From: JAHEJE01 sp965216335
GTDB taxonomy: Bacteria > Pseudomonadota > Alphaproteobacteria > Rhizobiales > Aestuariivirgaceae
Direction: 5' to 3'
DNA length: 64,000 bases
NCBI GenBank assembly: GCA_965216335.1
Contig: OZ244154.1
Location: 2,108,001-2,172,000 of the forward strand
The position numbers and the translations under genes were made by a program. Shown here one piece after another: positions 31,470 through 43,152 of the stretch (position 1 is the first letter of the stretch; the number at the start of each line of letters is the position of its first letter). The notes beneath the pieces are model-generated. The model searched no databases. It had not been told where the DNA came from and saw only the letters and a program-made list of their open reading frames with translations.

Positions 31470-32351
31470 TCATTCGACCCGGCTGACCATCCAGTCCATG
31501 AAGGCCCGTGCTGCCGGTTTCATATCTGTCGGCGCCGGGCTGTAGATGTAGTAGTGCTGCAGGCCCGTCACCTTCAGTTCCGGCAGACACGGCTCAAGGC
31601 CGTTGAGACGCATCAGATGATCGGACACAGGGGCGCGGGCGAGCGCGATGCCGCAGCCGGCCGCGGCCAGGGCCATGGCGATGACGGTTGTGTCGGCGAA
31701 CATGATGTCGGCGGTGCTGACGTCGATATCCCCGGTCTGCTGCAACAGCTGGAACCAGCCGCTGCGATGCTCGGCGACCTCGATCAGGCGATGGTCCAGC
31801 AGGTCGCGCGGGCCGGCGATCGTGCGGGCGATGTCCGGTGCCGCTACCGCGAACAGCTCTTCGCCGAACAGACGCACGGCATTTCCGGGAAAATCGGCCG
31901 GCGAGCCGAAGGCGATGTGCAGGTCGTCGTTGCGGCCGTGGAAATCGACAGCCGCGTTGCCACCGTTGATCTGCAGGCGGATGCCGGGGTGGCGGCGTTC
32001 GAAGTCCGCCAGGTGCTGCGGCAGCCAGCTTGCCGCCAGAAGATAGAGCGCACGGATGGTCAGCAACGCGCTGTCGCTGCTGCCGAACAAGGCCGCCGCC
32101 GTGGTCTCGACCGACGACAACGAAAGCTGAATGCTCGGCAGGAAGGCCCGCGCCTCGTCGGTCAGCGTGACGTGATGCGGCCCGCGCACGAACAGCGGCT
32201 TGCCGAGATAGCCCTCCAGCGCCTTGATCTGCTGGCTGACCGCCGGCGGGCTCATGTTGAGCACCTCGGCGGCGCGGGCAAAGCTCTCCAGCCGGGCCGC
32301 GGTCTCGAAGACGCGCAGCCAGTTGAGCGAGGGAATGCGGGATGACTTCAT
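31470..32351 (-). CDS. LysR family transcriptional regulator (GcvA-like)
   Basis: 293 aa. The N-terminal winged HTH reads IPSLNWLRVFETAARLESF followed by LNMSPPAVSQQIKALEGYLG, and an effector-binding domain of two alpha/beta lobes follows. The start was set at 32351 because the family begins just before SLNWL; the open frame extends to 32462. It is divergent from the PhyH-HD pair with a 111-bp shared control region, so it most likely regulates that pair. The inducer would then be their substrate, which is unknown. Confidence 0.9.
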   Translation of the reverse strand: MKSSRIPSLNWLRVFETAARLESFARAAEVLNMSPPAVSQQIKALEGYLGKPLFVRGPHHVTLTDEARAFLPSIQLSLSSVETTAAALFGSSDSALLTIRALYLLAASWLPQHLADFERRHPGIRLQINGGNAAVDFHGRNDDLHIAFGSPADFPGNAVRLFGEELFAVAAPDIARTIAGPRDLLDHRLIEVAEHRSGWFQLLQQTGDIDVSTADIMFADTTVIAMALAAAGCGIALARAPVSDHLMRLNGLEPCLPELKVTGLQHYYIYSPAPTDMKPAARAFMDWMVSRVE

Positions 32352-32462
32352 ACGACAGGAGATTAAGCTGAACTTATGCTCGGCGGCAAGATATTCGTCT
32401 TTCCATTCCCGCCCCGCCGGGGTCAGATATTTGCGTGGTGAGATTTGCGATGGAGACGACAC

Positions 32463-33332
32463 ATGGCCGGATGCTTGAGCGAAGCCCAGGCTGCACAGTA
32501 CCAGCGCGATGGCTACGTGATGCCAATCGACGTGTTTTCGCGCGATGAGGCGCTAAGCGTCCGGGTGGACATCGAGGCGCTGGAGCAGGACTATGCCGAT
32601 GGCGCCGGCGGGTTTCCGCTCAACCAGTTCTTCCGCATCAACGGCCATGTGGTGCTGCCGCTGATGGCGCGGCTGGCGCAGCGCAGGGAGGTCCTCGACT
32701 GCGTCGAAAGCCTGCTCGGGCCGGACCTCATGGTGTGGTCGTGCGAGTTCTTCATCAAGGAGCCGGGCACGCACAAGGTGGTGAGCTGGCACCAAGACCT
32801 GACCTACTGGGGCATGGGCGAGACCAACGAGGAGGTGACCGCGTGGATCGCCTTTTCCGACGTCAGCAGGGCGGCCGGATGCATGCGGTTCATTCCCGGT
32901 TCGCACCACCAGCGCATCGTACCGCACGCCGACACCTTCAGCGACGACAACCTGTTGTCGCGCGGTCAGGAGATCGCCGTCAAGGTGGATGAGAACGAGG
33001 CGGTCTTCGATGAGCTGAAGCCCGGCCAGATGTCGCTGCATCATGGCCGGCTGTTCCATGCCTCCGGACCGAACCTCTCCGATGACCGGCGCATCGGCAT
33101 GGCGATCCGCTACATCACCCCGGATGTGAAGCCGCTGGTCGCCGAGCGCGACTACGCGATGCTGGTGCGCGGTGCCGACCGCAAGGGCAACTGGATCAAT
33201 GTCGCGCCGCCGTCGGAAGCTTTTGGCGCCAACGAGATGGCGCTGTATAACGACATCATGAAGGATCAGGCGGTGGCACTGGCCGAAGGCGCCGAGCAGA
33301 CCGTCGGGCTTTATGCTGGCGGGGCCGAATAA
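32463..33332 (+). CDS. PhyH family Fe(II)/2-oxoglutarate dioxygenase (PhnY-like position)
   Basis: 289 aa. The iron ligands are His110 and Asp112 in SWHQDLTYW and His199 in LFHASGPN, with the 2-oxoglutarate Arg about ten residues on. GGAG precedes the ATG at 32463 by about seven bases. The next gene, 14 bp away, encodes an HD-domain protein. The pair PhyH-dioxygenase plus HD-oxygenase is the architecture of PhnY-PhnZ, in which the first enzyme hydroxylates 2-aminoethylphosphonate and the second cleaves the C-P bond. Substrate here could be that or another phosphonate; a role outside phosphonates is possible, as PhyH proteins are very diverse. Confidence 0.83.
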   Translation: MAGCLSEAQAAQYQRDGYVMPIDVFSRDEALSVRVDIEALEQDYADGAGGFPLNQFFRINGHVVLPLMARLAQRREVLDCVESLLGPDLMVWSCEFFIKEPGTHKVVSWHQDLTYWGMGETNEEVTAWIAFSDVSRAAGCMRFIPGSHHQRIVPHADTFSDDNLLSRGQEIAVKVDENEAVFDELKPGQMSLHHGRLFHASGPNLSDDRRIGMAIRYITPDVKPLVAERDYAMLVRGADRKGNWINVAPPSEAFGANEMALYNDIMKDQAVALAEGAEQTVGLYAGGAE

Positions 33333-33346
33333 GAGGAGTGGCGCGC

Positions 33347-33946
33347 ATGGATACAGTCAAGTTCACCCAGATGAAGGACGGCACCAAGGAGGAATATGAA
33401 CTCCTGGCCGAACTGGAGCATCCTTATGTGGCGTTGACGGCGGACCGGGTGCTGGCCGAGCTGGCCAAGCAGGGCGAGGACACCATGTCCGGCTACCGGA
33501 TCACCCGGCTGGAGCACGGCCTGCAGTCCGCGACGCGGGCCTACCGCGAGGGAGCGGACATCGACTGGGTGGTCGGCGCGCTCCTGCACGATGTCGGCGA
33601 CGGCCTGGCGCCGCGCAATCACGACCGGTTCGCTGCCGAGGTGATCCGACCCTTCGTGCGCGACGAGGTCGCCTGGACGGTCGAGCATCACGGCATCTTC
33701 CAGATGTTCTACTATGCCCATCACTATGGCTGGGACAAGGACGCCCGCGAGCGATTCAAGGACCATCCGTGCTGGCAGTCCTGCGCCGATTTCTGCGAGC
33801 GCTGGGACCAGAGTTCGTTCGATCCCGACTATGACAGCGAGCCGCTGGAGTTCTTCGAGCCGATGGTGCGCGAGGTGTTTGCCCGCACGCCGTATGATCC
33901 CGAGGTCGTTCAGGAAGGCGTGGTCAAGGGACTGCCGCCGCTGTAA
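33347..33946 (+). CDS. HD-domain protein, PhnZ-like di-iron oxygenase candidate
   Basis: 199 aa. Candidate metal ligands are His57 (TRLEHGLQ), His81-Asp82 (ALLHDVGD), His92, His114/115 (TVEHHG) and Asp154 (CERWDQ), the H...HD...H...H...D set of HD proteins that bind two irons. The 24-residue step from His57 to His81 equals that of PhnZ as I recall it. Start 33347 with GAGGAG. Translationally close to the PhyH gene. If PhnZ-like, it uses O2 and a mixed-valent Fe pair to split a 1-hydroxyphosphonate to a carboxylate and phosphate. A plain HD phosphohydrolase is the alternative. Confidence 0.8.
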   Translation: MDTVKFTQMKDGTKEEYELLAELEHPYVALTADRVLAELAKQGEDTMSGYRITRLEHGLQSATRAYREGADIDWVVGALLHDVGDGLAPRNHDRFAAEVIRPFVRDEVAWTVEHHGIFQMFYYAHHYGWDKDARERFKDHPCWQSCADFCERWDQSSFDPDYDSEPLEFFEPMVREVFARTPYDPEVVQEGVVKGLPPL

Positions 33947-34735
33947 TCACTTCCTGAACGGCAGGAGCAGGCTCCAGTCGAGGCGTGACGGGTTGTCGTC
34001 CTGATATTCGTTGAGACCGATGGTCATGGCATCATGGCCGTCGCGCGGCTGGTCGATATAGGTGCCGAACAGGCGGTCCCAGACTGACAGGTTGAAGCCG
34101 TAATTGCTGTCGGTCTCGCGGTGGACGACCGAATGGTGCACCCGGTGCATGTCGGGCGTAACGATGAGGCTGCGCAGGATGCGGTCGAGCCACAGTGGCA
34201 GTTTGACGTTCGCGTGGTTGAACATCGCCGAGCCGTTGAGCAGCACCTCGAAGATGAACACACCGAGCGCCGGGGTGCCAAGGGCAATGATGACCACAAA
34301 CTTGTAGAGCATCGACAGGACGATCTCGACCGGGTGGAATCGGATGCCGGTGGTGGCATCGATGTCGCGGTCGGCATGGTGGACCTGGTGCAGACGCCAC
34401 AGGATGGGGAATTTGTGCGAGGCGACGTGCTGCCAGTAGATCGCCATGTCGAGCAGGATGGCGGCGATGGCGACCTCGAGCCAGAACGGCCAATCGGTCC
34501 AGGACATGAGGCCCCAGCCGTTCGCCGTGGCGACCTCGGCCATGCCGACGGCAAGCACCGGAAACAGCAGGCGCAGGGTGAGCGTGTCGATGACGACCAG
34601 CCCCAGGTTGGTGAACCAGCGGCCGGCGCGCGCCTGGGTACGGTCCTTGCGCGGCAGCATGGCCTCGCTGATGGCCATCACCGCCAGCACCCCGCCGAAC
34701 ACGGACATGCGGATGAGGGGTTCGTTTTCGATCAT
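33947..34735 (-). CDS. Sterol desaturase / fatty acid hydroxylase family protein
   Basis: 262-aa integral membrane protein with about four hydrophobic helices. The di-iron histidine boxes are clear: HVASH, HQVHHADRD and HRVHHS, then a late HDAM. Such enzymes hydroxylate or desaturate lipids at the membrane, including hopanoid or ornithine-lipid acyl chains in alphaproteobacteria. It abuts the HD gene stop to stop (TAA/TCA adjacent), so it is not in that operon. No substrate is evident. Confidence 0.88.
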   Translation of the reverse strand: MIENEPLIRMSVFGGVLAVMAISEAMLPRKDRTQARAGRWFTNLGLVVIDTLTLRLLFPVLAVGMAEVATANGWGLMSWTDWPFWLEVAIAAILLDMAIYWQHVASHKFPILWRLHQVHHADRDIDATTGIRFHPVEIVLSMLYKFVVIIALGTPALGVFIFEVLLNGSAMFNHANVKLPLWLDRILRSLIVTPDMHRVHHSVVHRETDSNYGFNLSVWDRLFGTYIDQPRDGHDAMTIGLNEYQDDNPSRLDWSLLLPFRK

Positions 34736-34820
34736 GGTGAGGAGTCATACACCGGCAGGGCGGTGTGGGCCACTCACGCGTGGGTCACGAATGCGGCACG
34801 CCCAAAACATCCAAAGCATT

Positions 34821-34921
34821 GTCATGGCCCGGCTTGACCGGGCCATCCAGTAACCGGCGGCGCTGTGGATCACGATCAGCGGCAGTGGTTACTGGATCAC
34901 CCGGTTGAACCGGGTGATGAC
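34821..34921. repeat. Palindromic repeat with two nested hairpins (GTCATGGCCCGG type)
   Basis: GGCCCGGCTTGACCGGGCC and ATCACCCGGTTGAACCGGGTGAT each fold, and the outer arms GTCAtggcccgg...CCAGT and ACTGG...TGAC are also reverse complements. It lies between the xsc end and the start side of the hydroxylase gene. Confidence 0.7.
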
Positions 34922-34938
34922 AGTTGGTGCATCGATAC

Positions 34939-36717
34939 CTACAACGCCCCCTGCTGCGGCTTGAAGTCGGCCGGGTCGATCCCGGCAACCTCGACCGGTT
35001 TCTTCATGGCATCGCGGCGGAAGGGTTCGCCGAGTTCCTGGTTGAGCAGAACTTCGATGAAGGTGGTGACGCCCTCGGCCTGGGCCTTGCACGCGGTGTC
35101 GAGCGCTTCGGTCAGTTCCGCCTGGGTCTTGACCGTGACGCCCTTCAGGCCGCAGCCTTCTGCCACGCGGGCATAGGACAGGTGCGGGTCGAGCTCGGTA
35201 CCGACGAAGTTGTCGTCATACCACAGCGTCGTGTTGCGCTTTTCCGCACCCCACTGGTAGTTGCGGAAGATGACCATGGTGATGGCCGGCCACTCCTCGC
35301 GGCCGACCGACGACATCTCATTCATGGAAATGCCGAAGGCGCCGTCGCCGGCAAAGCCGACCACAGGAGTGTCCGGGCAGCCGATCTTGGCACCGATGAT
35401 TGCCGGAAAGCCATAACCGCACGGGCCGAACAGGCCAGGGGCGAGGTACTTCCGGCCCTGCTCGAACGACGGGTAGGCATTGCCGATGGCACAGTTGTTG
35501 CCGATGTCGGACGAGATGATCGCGTCCTTGGGCAGGCCGTCCTGAATAGCGCGCCAGGCCTGGCGCGGGCTCATCCGGTCGGCATCGCGGTCACGCGCCC
35601 GCTCGTTCCAGGTGGTGCCGGGATCGTCGTCCTCATGGTCCATGCTGGCCAGCGTCTGCAGCCAGGACGACTTGGTCTGATGGATCAGGGCCTCGCGCTC
35701 GTCGCGGCCGTCATCGCCGGCAGACGAGGAAAGCTGGGCAAGGATCTGCTCGGCAACCTGTTTGGCATCGCCCTGGATGCCGACGGCGACCTTCTTGGTC
35801 AGGCCGATGCGGTCAGCGTTGATGTCGACCTGGATGATCTTGGCGTCCTTGGGCCAGTAGTCGAAGCCGTAGCCGGGCAGGGTCGAGAACGGGTTGAGGC
35901 GGGTGCCCAGGCACAATACGACATCGGCCTTGTTGATCAGCTCCATGCCGGCTTTCGAGCCGTTGTAGCCGAGTGGGCCGGCAAACAGCTTGTGGCTGCC
36001 GGGAAAGGCGTCGTTGTGCTGGTAGTTGCAGCACACCGGCGCACTGAGGCGTTCGGCCAGCTGGCGCGAGGCATCGACGGCACCGCCGAGAACCACACCG
36101 GCACCGTTGAGGATGACCGGGAACTTGGCATCCGACAACAGCTTGGCGGCTTCGGCGATGGCCTGCTTGCCGCCGGAGGGACGCTCGAAGTTGATGATCT
36201 GCGGCAGGTCGATGTCGATGACCTGGGTCCAATAATCGCGCGGCACGTTGATCTGGGCCGGAGCCGAACCGCGCCAGGCCTGCAGGATAACCCGGTTGAG
36301 CACTTCGGCGATGCGCGAGGCATCGCGGACCTCTTCCTGGTAGCACACCATTTCAGCGAACATCGGCATCTGGTTGACTTCCTGGAAGCCGCCCTGGCCG
36401 ATGGTCTTGTTGGCCGCCTGCGGGGTGACCAGCAGCATCGGGGTATGGTTCCAGTAAGCCGTCTTGATGGCGGTGACGAAGCCGGTGACGCCGGGACCGT
36501 TCTGGGCAATCGCCATGCCCATCTTGCCGGTGGCGCGGGTGTAGCCGTCGCAGATCAGGCCGCCATTGGTCTCATGCGCCACGTCCCAGAAGGTGATGCC
36601 TGCTTTCGGGAACAGGTCTGAGATCGGCATGAAGGCCGAGCCGATAATGCCGAAGGCATGCTCGATGCCATGCATCTGCAGGACTTTGACGAAGGCTTCT
36701 TCGGTGGTCATTTTCAT
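34939..36717 (-). CDS. xsc: Sulfoacetaldehyde acetyltransferase
   Basis: 592 aa, ThDP-dependent. Start ATG 36717 with AGGA upstream; ATG 36711 is possible. Features that separate Xsc from acetolactate synthase are the N-terminal EHAFGIIGSAFMPISDLFP, AQNGPGVTGFVTAIKTAYW, and FRNYQWGAEKRNTTLWYDDNF near the ThDP site (GDGAFGISMNEM). Xsc phosphorolyses sulfoacetaldehyde to acetyl phosphate and sulfite in taurine, isethionate and sulfoacetate catabolism. No taurine dehydrogenase or pta is adjacent; a TauE-type exporter is at 56.5 kb. The gene stands alone on its strand, 139 bp downstream of the DUF4132 gene. Confidence 0.95.
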   Translation of the reverse strand: MKMTTEEAFVKVLQMHGIEHAFGIIGSAFMPISDLFPKAGITFWDVAHETNGGLICDGYTRATGKMGMAIAQNGPGVTGFVTAIKTAYWNHTPMLLVTPQAANKTIGQGGFQEVNQMPMFAEMVCYQEEVRDASRIAEVLNRVILQAWRGSAPAQINVPRDYWTQVIDIDLPQIINFERPSGGKQAIAEAAKLLSDAKFPVILNGAGVVLGGAVDASRQLAERLSAPVCCNYQHNDAFPGSHKLFAGPLGYNGSKAGMELINKADVVLCLGTRLNPFSTLPGYGFDYWPKDAKIIQVDINADRIGLTKKVAVGIQGDAKQVAEQILAQLSSSAGDDGRDEREALIHQTKSSWLQTLASMDHEDDDPGTTWNERARDRDADRMSPRQAWRAIQDGLPKDAIISSDIGNNCAIGNAYPSFEQGRKYLAPGLFGPCGYGFPAIIGAKIGCPDTPVVGFAGDGAFGISMNEMSSVGREEWPAITMVIFRNYQWGAEKRNTTLWYDDNFVGTELDPHLSYARVAEGCGLKGVTVKTQAELTEALDTACKAQAEGVTTFIEVLLNQELGEPFRRDAMKKPVEVAGIDPADFKPQQGAL

Positions 36718-36856
36718 TGGCGGAATCCTTTTGGACAGGTGCGTACAGCCCGGACGGGCGAAACTTGTGTAGCCTGAAGATAGTAATCTGCCTGCGAGGA
36801 ATCCACCCGCCAGATTGGTCCATACGGTGATGCCAGTTTGGGTCGCCGGCGCTGTT

Positions 36857-39337
36857 TTAAAGCTGCGTAAGAATGGTCTTGTCGGTAATCTTGTCGTCGT
36901 TCGCCAGCATGAAGGCCTTGGACAGGATGATCGACAGCGTGGTGTCGCCGCTGAACGGCAGGCGTACCTCACCGGCGCCTTTCGGCATGCGGCCGCGCAC
37001 GATGCACAGATAGCGGTTCTCCGGCATGATCTGGATGTTGGCGGAGCCCAGGTGAATGCGATAGCTGTGCCGTGTGCCGTCGACCTCCAGATATCGTTCG
37101 GTGAGGCGGGCGCGGTCGGCAATCGACAACTTCGGTACGATGTCGCTCAGCAGTTCTCGCCGGGTGGCGGCGGTCTGGGTCAGTTCGCCGAAGGCATACT
37201 CGCGCCAATAGTCGCCAAACCGGCCCTCGGGTCCGCCGTCCGTCCAGTCCGGGTCGTTGGCGACGCTGGACACGGCAACGAACAGGTCGACGTCGCGCAT
37301 CAACTCGGAAAAGACGATGGGCGGAACGTGCTCCAACGCCAGCCGGTCGCCGCGTGAGGTGACGAAGCGAACCTGATCTGAGGCAAGGTGCAGCGGGATA
37401 TAGGCTTCGCTGCGCTCGTCGTTTTCCACCGCTTCGACATGATACTCGACGGCCAACAGATGATGCGGAACCTCACGGGTCGGAACATTCCAGCTGTCCC
37501 ATCCGCCCATGAAATCATAGGCCCAGCCGCGCGCCTGGCACAGGGCACGGAACTGGTGCTGGCGCAGGATGTGGGCGGCAAAGCGGTTGGAATAGGTTTC
37601 AGTAGCCCGTTCGGCATCGGTCAGCACATAGATTTCCCGGTGCGCCTGCTTGATCGGCTGGACGATGTCCCGCGAGATGATGTGGTGGCGCCAGGCCGTA
37701 ACGGCGGCGGGGTCTGCATCGAGCGGGTGCCAGAGCCGGATCACAACATCATCGCTTGTTGAAGCCGGTTTGCCGTCAATCGCCCGCAGCACAGTGTCGT
37801 CCAGCATGGCGGCGGCGGTCTTGTCGCCGGCGACCACCGACCAGATCAAGCCGCTGGCTAGGCTGTGGCGCAGCGGATGATCGACGAAGCGTTCGCGCCA
37901 CAGTGCCAGCGGCCACGAGCGATCCTCCAGCCAGGATGCCTCAAGGCGTTTGATTTGCGTTGCGCGGGCCGCCTCGATGTCCTTGACGCGGGCCTTGAGC
38001 TGTTTGAGGGCCTCGGCGTGGTCGCGCTTGACGGCGACGGGCGGCGCCTTGCGCGGCTTGCCGTCGGCGGTGCGCCAGGCAAGTGTGGTGCCGTCATCAT
38101 CGAGTGTGATCGTGGCAACGGCATCGCCGAGCATGACTTCAGCCGTGCCGGCGGCATCGAGGCCGAATGTTGGCAGGGTTGATTCTTCGAGATCGGCAAC
38201 GGTGACGCCAGTGGCTGACGCAACCCTGTCGAGCGCGCCGTCGAGAAGCTTGCGTACCGAAGGATACTTAACCGCCGTCTTCAGGCGGACGAGCTCGGCC
38301 ACCGCCAGACCGTTGTCCGACATGCCTTCGAGCGCCACGATGCAGGCATTGCCCAGCTTGACCGACCGGGCGCCGACGTTCGGCACCTTGCGGAAGCACA
38401 CGGTGGCGAAGCGGCCAATGGCCGTGGCGATGTCTTCGGGGTCGAGCGACTGCGCGGCCCAGATCAGGCCTTTCAGGACGTCGAGGCTGGGATCGTTGAC
38501 GTCCGGGTCCGGCTTGAGGTCGTCGAGCCAGTCACGGAGTTGGGAAGCGAAAACCGGCCGAGTGACTTTGGACACCAACGGCTGGGCGGTCTTCAGCCAG
38601 GTCTTGGTTGGGCGGGATTTGTCGCCTGCGGTTGCAGCGTGAATGAACAAGGCAGACCATGCCGCCTGTTTGGCGTCGGACTGGCCGGTGAGCCAGGCTT
38701 TGACATTTTCGCCCCACGGTCCCGGTGGGATAACGGCGGCGTCCTCACGCATGGACGGGTCGAGCAGGCATTTGATGCGATCCCGCAGGCGTTGCAGCGA
38801 TTGGGTCAGGTAGTATTGCTGTGCATCGTAATCGAGCCGCGCCATAACGAGTTGAAGGACTCTGCGTAACTCGCCGCTAGCTGTGTTGCCGGCGCAAAAG
38901 CGCTCGCAGGCGGTGATCAGTGTTCGGGTAGGGAAATCATGCTCCACACTATAACTCCTGGCAATCAGGTGGAGGGTCGGGGTCAGATGCCGCTCGGTGA
39001 ATGGTAGCCGTCGCCGAAACAACTGAGCCGTGATACGGCGGGGAACGTCATCTTTCACTTGGTCATCCGGACCACGGATTGTGACCGTAAAATGCCTTTC
39101 AAAGAGTTGTATCCCAGCTGCGAAGGCGATGTCGGCAAGAAACTCAGGTGGTTGTTGTTGAGCGACTATCCATGTCTTGGAGTTCTTCAAGTTTTGTGCA
39201 CCCCGGAAATCCGCCGTTTTTTCAGCCAGGAGTTCAAGGACGATGCTTTTCACGGCGGCGTCTGCGGCCGGGTTCACATACAGAACTGGATATGGCAGGC
39301 TGAGGGCCTTCTCGAGCCGGTCGCGTGCGGTGTTCAT
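36857..39337 (-). CDS. DUF4132 domain-containing large protein
   Basis: 826 aa. The N-terminal ~400 residues are helical repeat-like. DUF4132 lies near residues 420-580: WRTADGKPRKAPP, a charged coiled stretch LKQLKARVKDIEAARATQI, then WPLALWRERFVDHPLRHSLASGLIW. The C-terminal part (residues ~720-826) ends IHLGSANIQIMPENRYLCIV ... LSIILSKAFMLANDDKITDKTILTQ, a segment that often ends DUF4132 proteins. I know no established activity. E. coli YehI and MolR are relatives; yehI lies beside genes for a MoxR-type ATPase and a vWA protein, but neither is present here. The start ATG overlaps the stop of the small ubiquitin-like gene (ATGA), so the two are translationally coupled and probably work together. 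No signal peptide or membrane helix. Confidence 0.85.
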   Translation of the reverse strand: MNTARDRLEKALSLPYPVLYVNPAADAAVKSIVLELLAEKTADFRGAQNLKNSKTWIVAQQQPPEFLADIAFAAGIQLFERHFTVTIRGPDDQVKDDVPRRITAQLFRRRLPFTERHLTPTLHLIARSYSVEHDFPTRTLITACERFCAGNTASGELRRVLQLVMARLDYDAQQYYLTQSLQRLRDRIKCLLDPSMREDAAVIPPGPWGENVKAWLTGQSDAKQAAWSALFIHAATAGDKSRPTKTWLKTAQPLVSKVTRPVFASQLRDWLDDLKPDPDVNDPSLDVLKGLIWAAQSLDPEDIATAIGRFATVCFRKVPNVGARSVKLGNACIVALEGMSDNGLAVAELVRLKTAVKYPSVRKLLDGALDRVASATGVTVADLEESTLPTFGLDAAGTAEVMLGDAVATITLDDDGTTLAWRTADGKPRKAPPVAVKRDHAEALKQLKARVKDIEAARATQIKRLEASWLEDRSWPLALWRERFVDHPLRHSLASGLIWSVVAGDKTAAAMLDDTVLRAIDGKPASTSDDVVIRLWHPLDADPAAVTAWRHHIISRDIVQPIKQAHREIYVLTDAERATETYSNRFAAHILRQHQFRALCQARGWAYDFMGGWDSWNVPTREVPHHLLAVEYHVEAVENDERSEAYIPLHLASDQVRFVTSRGDRLALEHVPPIVFSELMRDVDLFVAVSSVANDPDWTDGGPEGRFGDYWREYAFGELTQTAATRRELLSDIVPKLSIADRARLTERYLEVDGTRHSYRIHLGSANIQIMPENRYLCIVRGRMPKGAGEVRLPFSGDTTLSIILSKAFMLANDDKITDKTILTQL

Positions 39338-39759
39338 CCGCCGACCAGGGGCACGAGGCGCAGGAAGGTGACTTCGCTGTTGTCACGCAAGGTGATTTCG
39401 GCGTCCAGATCCTCGATCTGCCGGTCGTCGAGCAGCATGATCATGCGGTTGCTTTCAAAGGCGGCGAGGGCTGCTTTGTGTTCAGCAGCCGGGTCGAGCA
39501 GTTTGGGGCGCCGCACCGGCTTGGCCAGGTTCAGTTTCTGCTCCGCCGGATGCGGCTCGAAGCCGACCATGAAGGAGCCTGCGCGGCGGTGACCGGTCCA
39601 GGCCGCGCTGCGCTTTTCGTTCTGGCGGGTGACCTCTTGTGCGATGTGCCGGGCGATGATCTCACGCCCGGTCATACGCTCGCTGACGAGACGCAGCTCG
39701 AATGTTGCCTCTTGCGGCCGGCCTAACGACTTTTCGACAATCTTGAGTACAGCTGACAT
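39334..39759 (-). CDS. Small protein with ubiquitin-like C-terminal half ending in Gly-Gly
   Basis: 141 aa from ATG 39759; a TTG 12 codons upstream is less likely. Residues 104-141 line up with ubiquitin residues ~41-76: NRMIMLLDDRQIEDLD against QRLIFAGKQLEDGR, then SEVTFLRLVPLVGG against STLHLVLRLRGG, ending exactly in GG. Residues 1-45 can be read as the beta1-beta2-alpha1 part (VLKIVEKS, ATFELRLVSE, TGREIIARHIAQEV). About 50 residues (50-100) form an insertion. I do not know this family by name. The gene overlaps the DUF4132 start by 4 bp and begins 63 bp after dnaE2. No E1-, E2- or JAB-like gene is nearby. The ubiquitin-like reading is inference from sequence pattern. Confidence 0.7.
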   Translation of the reverse strand: MSAVLKIVEKSLGRPQEATFELRLVSERMTGREIIARHIAQEVTRQNEKRSAAWTGHRRAGSFMVGFEPHPAEQKLNLAKPVRRPKLLDPAAEHKAALAAFESNRMIMLLDDRQIEDLDAEITLRDNSEVTFLRLVPLVGG

Positions 39760-39798
39760 GCAATACACTGTCTTGCGAATACTGCGTGTTGGCAAGTG

Positions 39799-39822
39799 AA
39801 AAGGCGCGTTTGACTTAACGCC

Positions 39823-39824
<2 letters not shown>
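39799..39824 (-). terminator. Weak hairpin at the dnaE2 end, possible leaky terminator
   Basis: On the minus strand AGGCG and CGCCT pair around about 12 bases and are followed by TTTT. The stem is only about 5 bp and overlaps the dnaE2 stop codon, so read-through into the downstream gene is plausible. Confidence 0.3.

Positions 39825-43151
<3,327 letters not shown>

Positions 43152-43152
<1 letters not shown>

Noticed and set aside
39334..39342. Gly-Gly end of the ubiquitin-like protein explained wholly as a Shine-Dalgarno sequence of the next gene
   Set aside because: GGCGG is directly next to the ATG, too close to act as a normal ribosome site, so it does not by itself explain the GG codons; chance remains possible and is stated in the finding.
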